From NCBI GenBank assembly GCA_017397205.1, contig JAFQJX010000168.1, positions 1 to 13,627 on the forward strand: a stretch of DNA of 13,627 nt, in the 5' to 3' direction. Positions within the stretch are counted from its first letter, which is position 1, and every line of letters starts with the position of its first letter. The DNA comes from Clostridia bacterium. GTDB taxonomy: Bacteria > Bacillota > Clostridia > Oscillospirales > CAG-272. The notes under the pieces were generated by a model. That model ran no database searches. It was not told the origin of the DNA and worked only from the letters and a program-made list of their open reading frames with translations. Shown here piece by piece: positions 1 through 6,991 of this stretch. A program made the translations under genes and the position numbers.

Positions 1-2
1 CA

Positions 3-176
3 CAGGATATAAACCTCCTCCTTGCCAACAACTGTAATCATCCCATCCGTGAGATGCACACTCTTTTCGCCCGAGAGCTGTACAAAACCATCATGGGTGA
101 AGATTCTCCCCGGACGATTGCCGAGCAACCCAGCGACGGCGTTGACCCCACCCTGTTTTCCGCCGACAGAACCTAA
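3..176 (+). CDS. 3' end of an unrecognised protein, cut by the window edge
   Basis: An open frame enters from the left edge and ends at TAA 174-176 after 57 codons. The peptide looks helical (DINLLLANN, then HPIREMHTLFARELYKTIMG) and finishes in a polar tail. I do not recognise the family. It runs in the same direction as the membrane gene at 230, whose ribosome-binding site follows 40 bases later, which favours this strand. The opposite strand is also open from ATG 195-197 to the window edge and gives a glycine-rich, beta-looking peptide, but that start has no ribosome-binding site. Base composition does not settle the choice. Either frame could be real, or neither; the + strand call is a weak preference. 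Confidence 0.35.
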   Translation, partial: QDINLLLANNCNHPIREMHTLFARELYKTIMGEDSPRTIAEQPSDGVDPTLFSADRT

Positions 177-229
177 ACGCTGAAAAGAGCCATACATCAG
201 CAGCAATCAATCAGAGGGAGGGACAACAG

Positions 230-691
230 ATGGTAAAAATACATACACAAAAGGCGCTGTTCAAGTTTATAAACGTAATGAGTTTCCTTTTACTTGTCAC
301 GGGCATTTGTGGCGGGATGACGATAGATAAAAGTATGTTTTATATTCTTTTTATATCACTTGGGATGTCTGGTGTTTCTTGTTTGATTTTGATAAACAAA
401 ATTTAATACAATGAAAAAGAAATAAGGTTTGATTGCGCTTGCAAAAAAGCAACCATACCCTATGAAGATATTAAAGAAATATTCATCCAAAAGGAGTTCG
501 TTGGAGGAATAACGGTCATATTCAATCTTGAAAAAGCGACCGACGGCCCTTGCATAGACTATAAGGATTATATGAAAAAATGCAAGTCTGAAAACATTAG
601 AAACACTATCTTCCTGGCAGGACTTTGCAAAAAAGACATAGTAAGGTTATTAGAATATTGTCGCTGTGAAAAGAAGGGAGTTCACTTCTAA
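230..691 (+). pseudogene. Small two-helix membrane protein with a PH-like tail, interrupted by an in-frame TAA
   Basis: The start ATG at 230 follows a good ribosome-binding site (GGGAGG, 8 bases upstream). The frame gives 58 residues with two hydrophobic segments (about residues 11-28 and 37-56), then TAA at 404-406. The same frame continues without another stop for 94 codons to TAA 689-691. The continuation is protein-like: a strand-rich stretch (ATIPYEDIKEIFIQKEF, GGITVIFNL) and a closing helix (KKDIVRLLEYC), with about eight cysteines. Two membrane helices followed by such a domain is the layout of small YcxB/bacterial-PH-like proteins; that match is inference. No ATG, GTG or TTG lies in frame soon after the stop, so the second half has no start of its own. 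The simplest reading is a nonsense mutation in a 153-residue protein. Stop readthrough or a sequencing error are the alternatives. It is much more AT-rich than the genes from 862 onward, which suggests transfer. Confidence 0.6.
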
Positions 692-792
692 AGCATCCGC
701 ACCTATTCATTTACATCGCTCTGACGTTGTGTTTAAGAAACGCGGGCAAAATCATAGATTGTTGAATTTGACAAGCGATTGTGTTGCGTCGC

Positions 793-829
793 AAAAAGAA
801 AAGACTAACGGTTTTCGTTAGTCTTTTCT
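793..829 (-). terminator. Intrinsic terminator of the 287-residue membrane protein gene
   Basis: A perfect 13-bp inverted repeat (GAAAAGACTAACG at 798-810, its complement at 816-828, extended by one A-T pair) closes a 5-base loop. Read on the - strand, the stem is followed by a run of T from the A tract at 793-797. It lies about 30 bases past the stop of the gene that starts at 1725. On the + strand the stem is not followed by a clean T run, so it probably stops the AT-rich + strand region poorly. Confidence 0.85.
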
Positions 830-861
830 GTTGTGCAAAAGTATCTACTAAAGACGAAGCA

Positions 862-1725
862 TTACACAATCGCGTTCGGGCTGACCTCTTCAATGACGAC
901 GGACCCTGCCAGCATTCCCATTTTGATTTTGGCAACGTAGCTTCTGTTCTGGGTGCCCGCAGGAATGGTAACGCCCTCAACCGAGCCGCCCTTGCCCGCG
1001 AAAATGAGCAGCTCGTGGCTCGCGCCGTCTGCGGAGAACGTCGCCGTCTCACCCAACTTGAGGGCTGCTACCTGCACGCCGTCCAGCTGACAAATCAGGC
1101 GCAGGGCAGCCCCTGCGAAGCTCTTTTGCCTTGTTACGGTAATCTGACGCGTCACGGAGGCAGCCGCCGCGTCCTGCGCCTCGCCCTGCACGGGAGCATC
1201 TGCCGTCATATAGGCAGGGTTCTCTTGCTGCTGCGCGCCCTGCGCGTTCTGCGCTGCCCACCTTGCAGAAAAGCCGTGCTTGACGCCCCAGGCAAGATAC
1301 CACAGCGCCACCGCGCGAATGACAAGGTCAGCGGTGTAGGAAATGAGGAACACGTACTGTTCGCTTGTAAACAGGAACACGTAGTCAATCAGGAAGAAAA
1401 CGGAATCCAGCGAAAAAAGAACGAGGGCGGCAATCATCCAGCCGGCTCTCTTTTTCCCCGAGAAAATCCAGCAGACAAGATACGGCACCACGGAGATGAG
1501 AGCAATCACCGCAAAGACGATATACAGCACGATTTCGCCCGTCTCGGCGTAAAGGACAAGACCGATTTCCGCCAGCAGCTGCGTAAAGTAGGAGGAAAAC
1601 AAAAAGCGCGTTTCCAGGGCAATCGCAAATACGTTCACCGCCGAGAGAATGACGATGAGCAGCAGCATCAGGCGCGCCGTCCTGTATTTGGATTCGTTTT
1701 TGAGAGTTTCTACGTGGTTGTTCAT
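862..1725 (-). CDS. Four-helix membrane protein with C-terminal PEGA/DUF2846-like domain
   Basis: 287 residues. Hydrophobic segments lie at about 17-38, 64-88, 94-116 and 127-149, followed by a flexible Ala/Gln-rich linker (155-192) and a compact tail (193-283). The tail reads as alternating strands: ITVTRQKSFAGAALRLICQLDG, a lysine-led turn with LGETATF, SHELLIFAG, then VTIPAG and an ending in KIKMG and VVIEE. That pattern (small residue run, L.DG, GE..F, H.L, V.IPAG) resembles PEGA or DUF2846-type beta-sandwich domains; this is inference from pattern. With four helices and no signal peptide, both ends should face the same side, probably the cytoplasm. The start is set by AAGGAG 8 bases upstream. 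The gene is monocistronic, with its own strong promoter and terminator, so it is probably well expressed. Function unknown. Confidence 0.85.
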   Translation of the reverse strand: MNNHVETLKNESKYRTARLMLLLIVILSAVNVFAIALETRFLFSSYFTQLLAEIGLVLYAETGEIVLYIVFAVIALISVVPYLVCWIFSGKKRAGWMIAALVLFSLDSVFFLIDYVFLFTSEQYVFLISYTADLVIRAVALWYLAWGVKHGFSARWAAQNAQGAQQQENPAYMTADAPVQGEAQDAAAASVTRQITVTRQKSFAGAALRLICQLDGVQVAALKLGETATFSADGASHELLIFAGKGGSVEGVTIPAGTQNRSYVAKIKMGMLAGSVVIEEVSPNAIV

Positions 1726-1755
1726 AAAGCAAGCTCCTTACAGTGTAGTACCATT

Positions 1756-1784
1756 ATTATACTCCCCTTCTCTTTTCCTGTCAA
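1756..1784 (-). promoter_or_regulatory. Consensus sigma-A promoter of the 287-residue membrane protein gene
   Basis: On the - strand, TTGACA (1779-1784) and TATAAT (1756-1761) are separated by exactly 17 bases, so both hexamers match the consensus perfectly. The -10 ends 30 bases before the start codon at 1725, and AAGGAG (1734-1739) lies between. Such a match suggests strong constitutive expression. I see no obvious operator overlapping it. Confidence 0.9.
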
Positions 1785-1829
1785 GCGCACACCGGGCAGA
1801 AGCACCGCCGGGCAAAAGCGAAAATGCAT

Positions 1830-1861
1830 AAAAAAGAGCACGGCGCATTCGCCGTGCTCTT
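1830..1861 (-). terminator. Intrinsic terminator of the 352-residue membrane protein gene
   Basis: A perfect 12-bp stem (AAGAGCACGGCG at 1834-1845 and its complement at 1850-1861) has a 4-base loop. On the - strand it is followed by six T (A run at 1830-1835). It begins 25 bases after the stop at 1887. It separates this gene from the promoter at 1756-1784, so the two membrane protein genes are separate units. Confidence 0.9.
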
Positions 1862-1886
1862 GTGCTTAAAAAATACTTGCGGAGAA

Positions 1887-2945
1887 TTACTCCTCTGCCT
1901 CGTATGCTGCCTTTGCCACCTTGATTTCATTGTGCTCTGCAATGAACTCTGCAACGGTGGTAATCACCAGGATTGCGGCGAAGGGGGTCAGGAATACAAG
2001 CGCGAGGGGCATTCCAACCAGAGTCTCCATATTGGTTGCACCCAGCATGGTGGGAAGGAATACAATCAGGAGTCCGCTGACAACGATGGCAAGAATACGA
2101 CCTGCAAGACGGGTCATCATCGCAAAGGAGGTCTCGGACTTGATGACCTTCTCTCCGGTGGTCTTCTTGCGGATGATTGCAGCAACAGCGGAAATCAGAA
2201 CGATCAGCAAGGCGCCGACCCCCAGAAGGGAGAGCAGCTCCAGAATGCTGTTCTTGTTCAGACCTTCCTCGGTCACGATGCTGAGCAGCTGCTTGAGAGT
2301 GCCGTTGTACTTAATCTTAACCGCGCCGCTTTGTGCAAGGAACTGCATAACAGAGCCGAAGCCAACAACCGCATACGCCAGGTGCCAGATGGTGTTCAGG
2401 GACAGGCGGTACTTGCCCGTTGCAATCAGCCACAGGGGAACGAACACGAGTGCGCAGTAGATGAGGAACTTGAACAGCATCAGCTCGTTGGAAAATACCT
2501 CTGCAAAGCTGCTGATCTGAACTCGATAGTCAGTTGTGCTCCAGGTCCAGGTGGGCAGGAGCAGACGGATCAAACCTACGGGCAGAGCCGCGCTGATGCA
2601 AATGCCGTACAGCGCCTGGGTGAGGGGTGCCTTCTCAAAGAAGATGCCCCAGACAACCACGGCAATGACAGCGTACACAACGTAGGTCGTTACGTTGCCC
2701 TTAAACAGGGAGGACAGGGTGGTAGGAGGAGTTTGCTCCATCTTTGCGAGGATGCGGGCAACCACCAGAACGGCAGTCATCGCCACAGCAATGACAATGC
2801 TCTCCACCGTGAGAATCTTTTTGTTTTTCTTGGGCATCAGGGTAGCGATGCACAAAAGGATCACCGCAACAAGCGCAAAGCAAATCCAGTTGGTGATGTT
2901 ATCCATGATAGGCAGTGCTTTGATTTGTTCAATGATAGCAGACAT
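1887..2945 (-). CDS. Polytopic membrane protein, about nine helices, function unknown
   Basis: 352 residues from ATG 2945. The frame is open upstream to 3032, but the earlier codons run across the promoter, and GGAAAGGGG sits 7 bases before 2945, so that start is chosen. Hydrophobic segments lie at about 16-36, 46-66, 85-103, 109-130, 153-175, 186-205, 233-257, 282-303 and 309-334. There are short basic loops (PKKNKK at 38-43, RKKTTGEK at 259-266) and a Trp-rich loop near 131-136 (LPTWTW region). The C-terminus is charged and soluble. I see no transporter, enzyme or receptor motif. The central Leu/Pro-rich helices loosely recall YwaF/TMEM164-type integral membrane proteins, but I would not assign it. 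Its own promoter and terminator make it a single-gene unit, transcribed away from glnN in the same direction. Confidence 0.85.
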   Translation of the reverse strand: MSAIIEQIKALPIMDNITNWICFALVAVILLCIATLMPKKNKKILTVESIVIAVAMTAVLVVARILAKMEQTPPTTLSSLFKGNVTTYVVYAVIAVVVWGIFFEKAPLTQALYGICISAALPVGLIRLLLPTWTWSTTDYRVQISSFAEVFSNELMLFKFLIYCALVFVPLWLIATGKYRLSLNTIWHLAYAVVGFGSVMQFLAQSGAVKIKYNGTLKQLLSIVTEEGLNKNSILELLSLLGVGALLIVLISAVAAIIRKKTTGEKVIKSETSFAMMTRLAGRILAIVVSGLLIVFLPTMLGATNMETLVGMPLALVFLTPFAAILVITTVAEFIAEHNEIKVAKAAYEAEE

Positions 2946-2952
2946 AATAGGA

Positions 2953-2961
2953 CCCCTTTCC
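2953..2961 (-). promoter_or_regulatory. Ribosome-binding site that fixes the start at 2945
   Basis: GGAAAGGGG on the - strand lies 7 bases upstream of ATG 2943-2945. The longer frame starting near 3032 would place about 29 codons over the -35 and -10 elements, so this site decides for the shorter protein. Confidence 0.75.
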
Positions 2962-2991
2962 AAAAGATAGGATTTCATAATATGATATAAT

Positions 2992-3020
2992 ATAGTATCA
3001 TAAAGAAAACAATTTGTCAA
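2992..3020 (-). promoter_or_regulatory. Sigma-A promoter of the 352-residue membrane protein gene
   Basis: On the - strand, TTGACA (3015-3020) is followed after 17 bases by TACTAT (2992-2997), a 5 of 6 match to the -10 consensus. The -10 lies 46 bases before the start codon. The region between promoter and ribosome-binding site is very AT-rich (TATATTATATCATATTATG-like). Confidence 0.85.
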
Positions 3021-3038
3021 CTGTTTTGTCAAGACAAA
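3013..3038. repeat. Direct repeat TTTGTCAA plus overlapping palindrome at the promoter
   Basis: TTTGTCAA occurs at 3013-3020 and again at 3025-3032, a 12-base period. The second copy is half of a perfect palindrome, TTTGTCAAGACAAA (3025-3038). The first copy covers the -35 of the promoter at 2992-3020 and the palindrome sits just upstream of it. This is a plausible operator or activator site for the 352-residue protein gene. It could also partly reflect two alternative TTGACA -35 hexamers. No regulator gene is nearby. Confidence 0.45.
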
Positions 3039-3071
3039 TTTTGAATGGGCTTTTCCGGTGCCCCTTGCGCC

Positions 3072-5174
3072 TTACTGCACACCGAAGGTCAGCTGCCCGT
3101 ACGTTGCCATGGGCCAGTAGTCCGTGGGGGTGTATTCCTCCATAGCGTCAACCGTCGCGCGAAGCTCCTCCATGACGGGGAGGACCCGTTCTTTATAGGC
3201 GATTGCGATGCTTTCAATATCTCCCTGCGTGGCGGCGGACGCCGTCTCTGCCTTGAGGTTATCCGTCAGGTCATACGCCCGCTCTGCAAGTCGGGACAGA
3301 CGGGTGATAATCTCCTCCTCCATACGGCAGGAGATGCCCGGGGCAGCCGCGCGCTTTTCATTGACCGTATGACAAAGGTCGGTGATATAGGCGGTCACGG
3401 CAGGGATATATTCCTTGGTCGCCATGTGGGTCATGGTGCACGCCTCAATGTTGAGAATTTTCTCGTAATTCTCAAACAGCACCTCTCTGCGGGAGGTCAA
3501 CTCGGAGACGCTCATCACCCCGTGCTCCTCAAAGAGCGCCACGTTCTTGGGGTGCGTCAGACGGGGGAAGACGTCCACGGCGGTGGGATAGCATTCCAGG
3601 CCGCGCCGCGCCGCCTCCTGCCTCCACTCCTCGGAGTAGCCGTTGCCGTTGAAGATAATCCGCTCGTGCTCGGCAAAGGTGCGGCGAATCAGGGCGCGAA
3701 GCGCCTCGTCAAAGCTCTCCGCCGCCTCCAGCTCGTCGGCAAACAGCCGCAAACTCTCAGCCACGGCGGTATTCAGCACGATGTTGGGCATCGCCACGTT
3801 CTGCGAGGAGCCCACCATGCGGAATTCAAACTTGTTCCCCGTAAAGGCAAAGGGCGAGGTGCGGTTTCTGTCCGTGGTGTCCTTTGCAAACAGGGGAATG
3901 GACGGGGTGTGCAGATTCATCACGCCGCGCTTCGCATCGCGGTGCGTCTCTCCCGCCACGATAGAGGCAACCACGGAGGACAGGTCGTCACCGATAAACA
4001 TGGACACGATGGCAGGGGGTGCCTCGCCCGCGCCAAGTCGGTGGTCGTTGCTCGCGGATGCGACGGAAAGGCGGAGCAGGTCCTGATAATCGTCCACCGC
4101 CTTGATGACTGCGGCAAGGAACAGCAGGAACTGCGTGTTTTCGCTCGGGGTCTTTCCCGGCTTAAGCAGATTCTTGCCGCCGTCCGTGGAAATGGACCAG
4201 TTGTTGTGCTTGCCGCTTCCGTTCACCCCTGCAAAGGGCTTCTCGTGGAGCAGGCAGACAAGCCCGTGGCGCTCTGCCACGCGCTTCATGGTCACCATGG
4301 TGAGCAGATTCTGGTCAATGGCAAGGTTTGCCGTGGTAAATACGGGCGCAAGCTCGTGCTGTGACGGCGCAACCTCGTTGTGCTTGGTTTTGGAAAAGAT
4401 GCCGAGATCCCACAGCTCCCTGTCAAGATCCTGCATAAATTGGCTGACCCTGGTCTTCAGGGGACCGAAATAGTGATCGTCCAGCTGCTGCCCCTTGGGC
4501 GCGGGTGCGCCAAAGAGCGTGCGCCCCGTATAAAGCAGGTCGGGGCGGCTGTCGTAATCCTTCCTGTCAATGAGGAAATATTCCTGCTCCGCGCCGACCG
4601 TCACGTTGACGCGCGCGGTTTCCTTGTCCCCGAACAGCCGAAGCACCCTCACCGCGTGACGGGAGAGGGCGTCCATAGAACGAATGAGCGGAGTCTTGGT
4701 GTCCAGCGCCTCGCCCGTATAGGAGCAGAAGGCGGTAGGTATGTAAAGGGTGCCCTCCTTGACGAACGCAAAGGAGGCAGGGTCCCAGGCGGTGTAGCCG
4801 CGCGCCTCAAAGGTGGCGCGGAGTCCCCCCGTCGGGAAGCTGGAGGCGTCGCTCTCGCCCTTAATCAGCTCCTTGCCCGAAAATTCCATCACGGCCTGAC
4901 TGCGCGACACGGGAGACAGAAAGGCATCGTGCTTTTCTGCCGTCACGCCGGTGAGGGGCTGGAACCAGTGGGTATAATGGGTGGCGCCCATCTCAATCGC
5001 CCACTCCTTCATCGCGGATGCCACGACGTCTGCAATCGTGGGGTCAATTTCCGTGCCCGTCGCGACGGTCCGCATAATGGATGCGTAAACCTCCTCGGGC
5101 AGGCGCTCCTTCATCACCTCGTCGCCAAAGACGTGGCAGCCGAAGCGCTCGGGGCTGTAGTTTGCAGTTTCCAT
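3072..5174 (-). CDS. glnN: Type III glutamine synthetase
   Basis: 700 residues, the length of GSIII enzymes, well above the 440-470 of GSI. It makes glutamine from glutamate, ammonia and ATP in the cytoplasm. GSIII signatures in order: an N-terminal block with WFQPLTGVTAEKHDAF (70-85); the metal and glutamate site GAEQEYFLID (194-203); NEVAPSQHELAPVF (266-279); the nucleotide and ammonia region GVNGSGKHNNWSI (316-328); DHRLGAGEAPPAI (377-389); and NRTSPFAFTGNKFEFRMVGSSQN near 437-459. The C-terminal third (about 530-690) is the helical extension typical of the family. ATG 5174 has CAGGAG 7 bases upstream. It follows recX by 36 bases with no clear promoter between, so cotranscription with recA-recX is possible. 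No GlnR, PII or ammonium transporter gene is in view. Downstream I see only a weak GGGC/GCCC hairpin and no convincing terminator. Confidence 0.97.
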   Translation of the reverse strand: METANYSPERFGCHVFGDEVMKERLPEEVYASIMRTVATGTEIDPTIADVVASAMKEWAIEMGATHYTHWFQPLTGVTAEKHDAFLSPVSRSQAVMEFSGKELIKGESDASSFPTGGLRATFEARGYTAWDPASFAFVKEGTLYIPTAFCSYTGEALDTKTPLIRSMDALSRHAVRVLRLFGDKETARVNVTVGAEQEYFLIDRKDYDSRPDLLYTGRTLFGAPAPKGQQLDDHYFGPLKTRVSQFMQDLDRELWDLGIFSKTKHNEVAPSQHELAPVFTTANLAIDQNLLTMVTMKRVAERHGLVCLLHEKPFAGVNGSGKHNNWSISTDGGKNLLKPGKTPSENTQFLLFLAAVIKAVDDYQDLLRLSVASASNDHRLGAGEAPPAIVSMFIGDDLSSVVASIVAGETHRDAKRGVMNLHTPSIPLFAKDTTDRNRTSPFAFTGNKFEFRMVGSSQNVAMPNIVLNTAVAESLRLFADELEAAESFDEALRALIRRTFAEHERIIFNGNGYSEEWRQEAARRGLECYPTAVDVFPRLTHPKNVALFEEHGVMSVSELTSRREVLFENYEKILNIEACTMTHMATKEYIPAVTAYITDLCHTVNEKRAAAPGISCRMEEEIITRLSRLAERAYDLTDNLKAETASAATQGDIESIAIAYKERVLPVMEELRATVDAMEEYTPTDYWPMATYGQLTFGVQ

Positions 5175-5210
5175 AAGACTCTCCTGAAATAAAATACTTG
5201 GGAAATCGGG

Positions 5211-5807
5211 TCAGAAGCCCGCTTGCCAGAGGGCGCGCAGAATCTGCTCCTCGGTTTTCCCCGCCTCGCGCCTTGCAAGAATAAACTCCCTGCGGCTTGC
5301 GGCAAAGTCCACCTCGCCCGCCTCCCTGGCTCTTTCAATGGCTTGCGCCGCAAGCGCCCCCGCATACCCGTGAGAAACGAGGTAGGCGTGGATTTTTCTG
5401 GGTCCCCAGCCCTTGCGGTTGGCGCACAGGACAACGGCTCGGTAGGCGCCCGACTCCTCGTCAAGATAGCCGCGCCGCTCCATTTCCTGTACAGCAAGCT
5501 CAGCGTGGTGCCGCAAAACGCCGCGGGAAAGCAGCTTTCGCATCAGCGTTTTCCGATTGGTATCGCCACGCTCTAAAATAGCAAGAGACCGACGGACGGC
5601 ATCACGCTTGCCCGCCAGCTCCCTGATTTGTTCCACCGTTTCGGAGCAGACAACCTCCCCGACGGGGGGCAGGTCCAGCTGCTCAAAATCCTTTTGGGAG
5701 AGGACGTAAGAGCCAACCTCTCCGTCCTCGCCCGTGATATGTAGCGTCACGGCGCCCCTGCCGCCTTGCTTTACGGCACGGAGTACGCCCTCCTGCTCAA
5801 GATACAT
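5211..5807 (-). CDS. recX: RecX regulatory protein
   Basis: 198 residues, usual for Firmicutes RecX. It binds the groove of RecA filaments and limits their growth or promotes disassembly. After an N-terminal arm (1-60) come the three-helix repeats of the family: about 70-105 (LAILERGDTNRKTLMRKLLSRGV), about 106-150 (EMERRGYLDEE then GWGPRKIHAYLVSHGY) and about 155-197, ending EEQILRALWQAGF. The starting ATG lies 2 bases past the recA stop with only a weak GAG upstream, so translation is probably coupled to recA. That arrangement gives a lower yield of RecX than RecA, as expected of a regulator. Confidence 0.95.
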   Translation of the reverse strand: MYLEQEGVLRAVKQGGRGAVTLHITGEDGEVGSYVLSQKDFEQLDLPPVGEVVCSETVEQIRELAGKRDAVRRSLAILERGDTNRKTLMRKLLSRGVLRHHAELAVQEMERRGYLDEESGAYRAVVLCANRKGWGPRKIHAYLVSHGYAGALAAQAIERAREAGEVDFAASRREFILARREAGKTEEQILRALWQAGF

Positions 5808-5809
5808 TC

Positions 5810-6916
5810 TTACTCGTCGTCCGGCAGGGTGAAGTCGCGGATATCAAATTCGTCGCCCTCGTCCAGGGTATAATCCTCACCCTTTCCGCCTCCCATCAGG
5901 GCGGCGCGCACCTGCTCCTCAATCCGCGCGCTGATGGCGGGATTGCTCTCAATGTATGCTCTTGCGTTGTCCTTGCCCTGTCCCAGGCGCGTGCCCTCGT
6001 AGGAGAAGAAGGAGCCGCTCTTTTCAATGATGCCGAAGGTGACTGCGGCGTCAAAGATTTCATTGGTTTTGGAAATGCCCTTGCCGTAGAGGATTTCAAA
6101 CTCTGCCGTGCGGAAGGGGGGCGCCACCTTGTTCTTGACAATCTTGCACTTGACGCGGTTGCCGTATACCTCGGAGCCGTTTTTCAGCGGCTCACCCTTG
6201 CGGACCTCAATGCGGACGGAGGCATAGAACTTGAGCGCACGGCCGACGGGAGTCACATCGGGGTTTCCGTACATCACGCCCACCTTCTCACGAAGCTGGT
6301 TGATGAAAATCAGAACGCAGTTGGACTTGGCAATCGCACCGCTCAGCTTGCGGAGTGCCTGGCTCATCAGGCGCGCCTGCACGCCCACGTGGGACTGACC
6401 CATATCCCCGTCAATCTCCTGCTGAGGCACGAGCGCCGCAACGGAGTCCACGACGATGACGTCCACCGCCCCGGAGGTCACAAGACGCTCTGCAATCTCC
6501 AGCGCCTGCTCACCGCTGTCGGGCTGGGATACCAGCAGGTCGTTGATATTCACACCGAGATTTTTTGCATAGACGGGGTCCAGGGCGTGCTCTGCGTCAA
6601 TGAACGCTGCCTCTCCGCCCAGCTTCTGCACCTCTGCCACGACGTGCAGCGCAACGGTGGTTTTACCGGAGGATTCGGGGCCGTAGATTTCTACGATTCT
6701 GCCGCGCGGAACGCCGCCGATGCCAAGCGCGATATCCAGCCCGATAGAGCCGGTGGAAATGGCGCTGACCTCCATACGGGTATTCTCGCCAAGGCGCATA
6801 ATGGAGCCCTTGCCGCAATCCTTTTCAATACGGCTGATGACGCCCTCCAGCGCCGCCTTTTTGTCCTGCTGTGCAACCTGCTCGGTTGCCTTCTGAGTCG
6901 CTTTCTTTGCTGCCAT
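5810..6916 (-). CDS. recA: Recombinase RecA
   Basis: 368 residues. RecA forms filaments on single-stranded DNA, pairs homologous strands and triggers LexA cleavage. Seen: Walker A GPESSGKT (79-86), the catalytic Glu in FIDAEHALDP (E109), Walker B VIVVDS (153-158), the MAW-like GSIGLDIALG (56-65), loop L1 around 167-180, loop L2 from INQLREK (205-211) to 225, and an acidic C-terminus (GEDYTLDEGDEFDIRDF). Loop L2 reads GNPDVTPVGRALKF. With an offset of 13 from E. coli numbering, the first Gly of the usual Gly-Gly pair (E. coli 211) is Val224, and Glu207 is Asp220. The N-terminus has a Lys/Gln-rich extension. The start has AAAGGAG about 8 bases upstream. It forms an operon with recX; a palindrome lies in the upstream gap. 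Confidence 0.98.
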   Translation of the reverse strand: MAAKKATQKATEQVAQQDKKAALEGVISRIEKDCGKGSIMRLGENTRMEVSAISTGSIGLDIALGIGGVPRGRIVEIYGPESSGKTTVALHVVAEVQKLGGEAAFIDAEHALDPVYAKNLGVNINDLLVSQPDSGEQALEIAERLVTSGAVDVIVVDSVAALVPQQEIDGDMGQSHVGVQARLMSQALRKLSGAIAKSNCVLIFINQLREKVGVMYGNPDVTPVGRALKFYASVRIEVRKGEPLKNGSEVYGNRVKCKIVKNKVAPPFRTAEFEILYGKGISKTNEIFDAAVTFGIIEKSGSFFSYEGTRLGQGKDNARAYIESNPAISARIEEQVRAALMGGGKGEDYTLDEGDEFDIRDFTLPDDE

Positions 6917-6946
6917 TGTTTCGCTCCTTTTCTTTTGTTCACATAC

Positions 6947-6979
6947 AGTATAAGGGAATAGATGTCCGAAAAAACGGAC
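6947..6979 (-). promoter_or_regulatory. Candidate recA promoter with palindrome over the -35 region
   Basis: A TATACT hexamer on the - strand (6947-6952) sits 30 bases before the recA start. I find no good -35 at 16-18 bases; that position falls in GTCCG-T6-CGGAC (6964-6979), a 5-bp palindrome with a 6-base centre. A repressor site in place of a -35 would suit an SOS gene, but it is not the usual Firmicutes LexA box (GAAC-N4-GTTC). The same palindrome could instead be a weak terminator for galK, though its stem is short and the T run is in the loop. Confidence 0.4.
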
Positions 6980-6991
6980 CCTATATTGATG

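Noticed and set aside
731..790. TTGACA near 758 on the + strand as a promoter
   Set aside because: No -10-like hexamer at 16-18 bases, and no + strand gene follows.
781..1869. 362-codon open frame on the + strand
   Set aside because: It lies opposite the membrane protein gene at 862-1725, gives a His/Arg-rich peptide, and runs through the terminator, the promoter and part of the next terminator.
1824..2990. 388-codon open frame on the + strand
   Set aside because: Antisense to the nine-helix membrane protein; its product is rich in His, Gln, Asn and Cys with no domain pattern, as expected of the reverse of a hydrophobic gene.
3039..3071. GGGC/GCCC hairpin after glnN as a terminator
   Set aside because: Only four pairs and no T run follow; it would be too weak to call.
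3045..4364. 439-codon open frame opposite glnN
   Set aside because: glnN carries clear family motifs; the opposite frame is an Arg/His/Gly-rich shadow produced by GC-rich codons.
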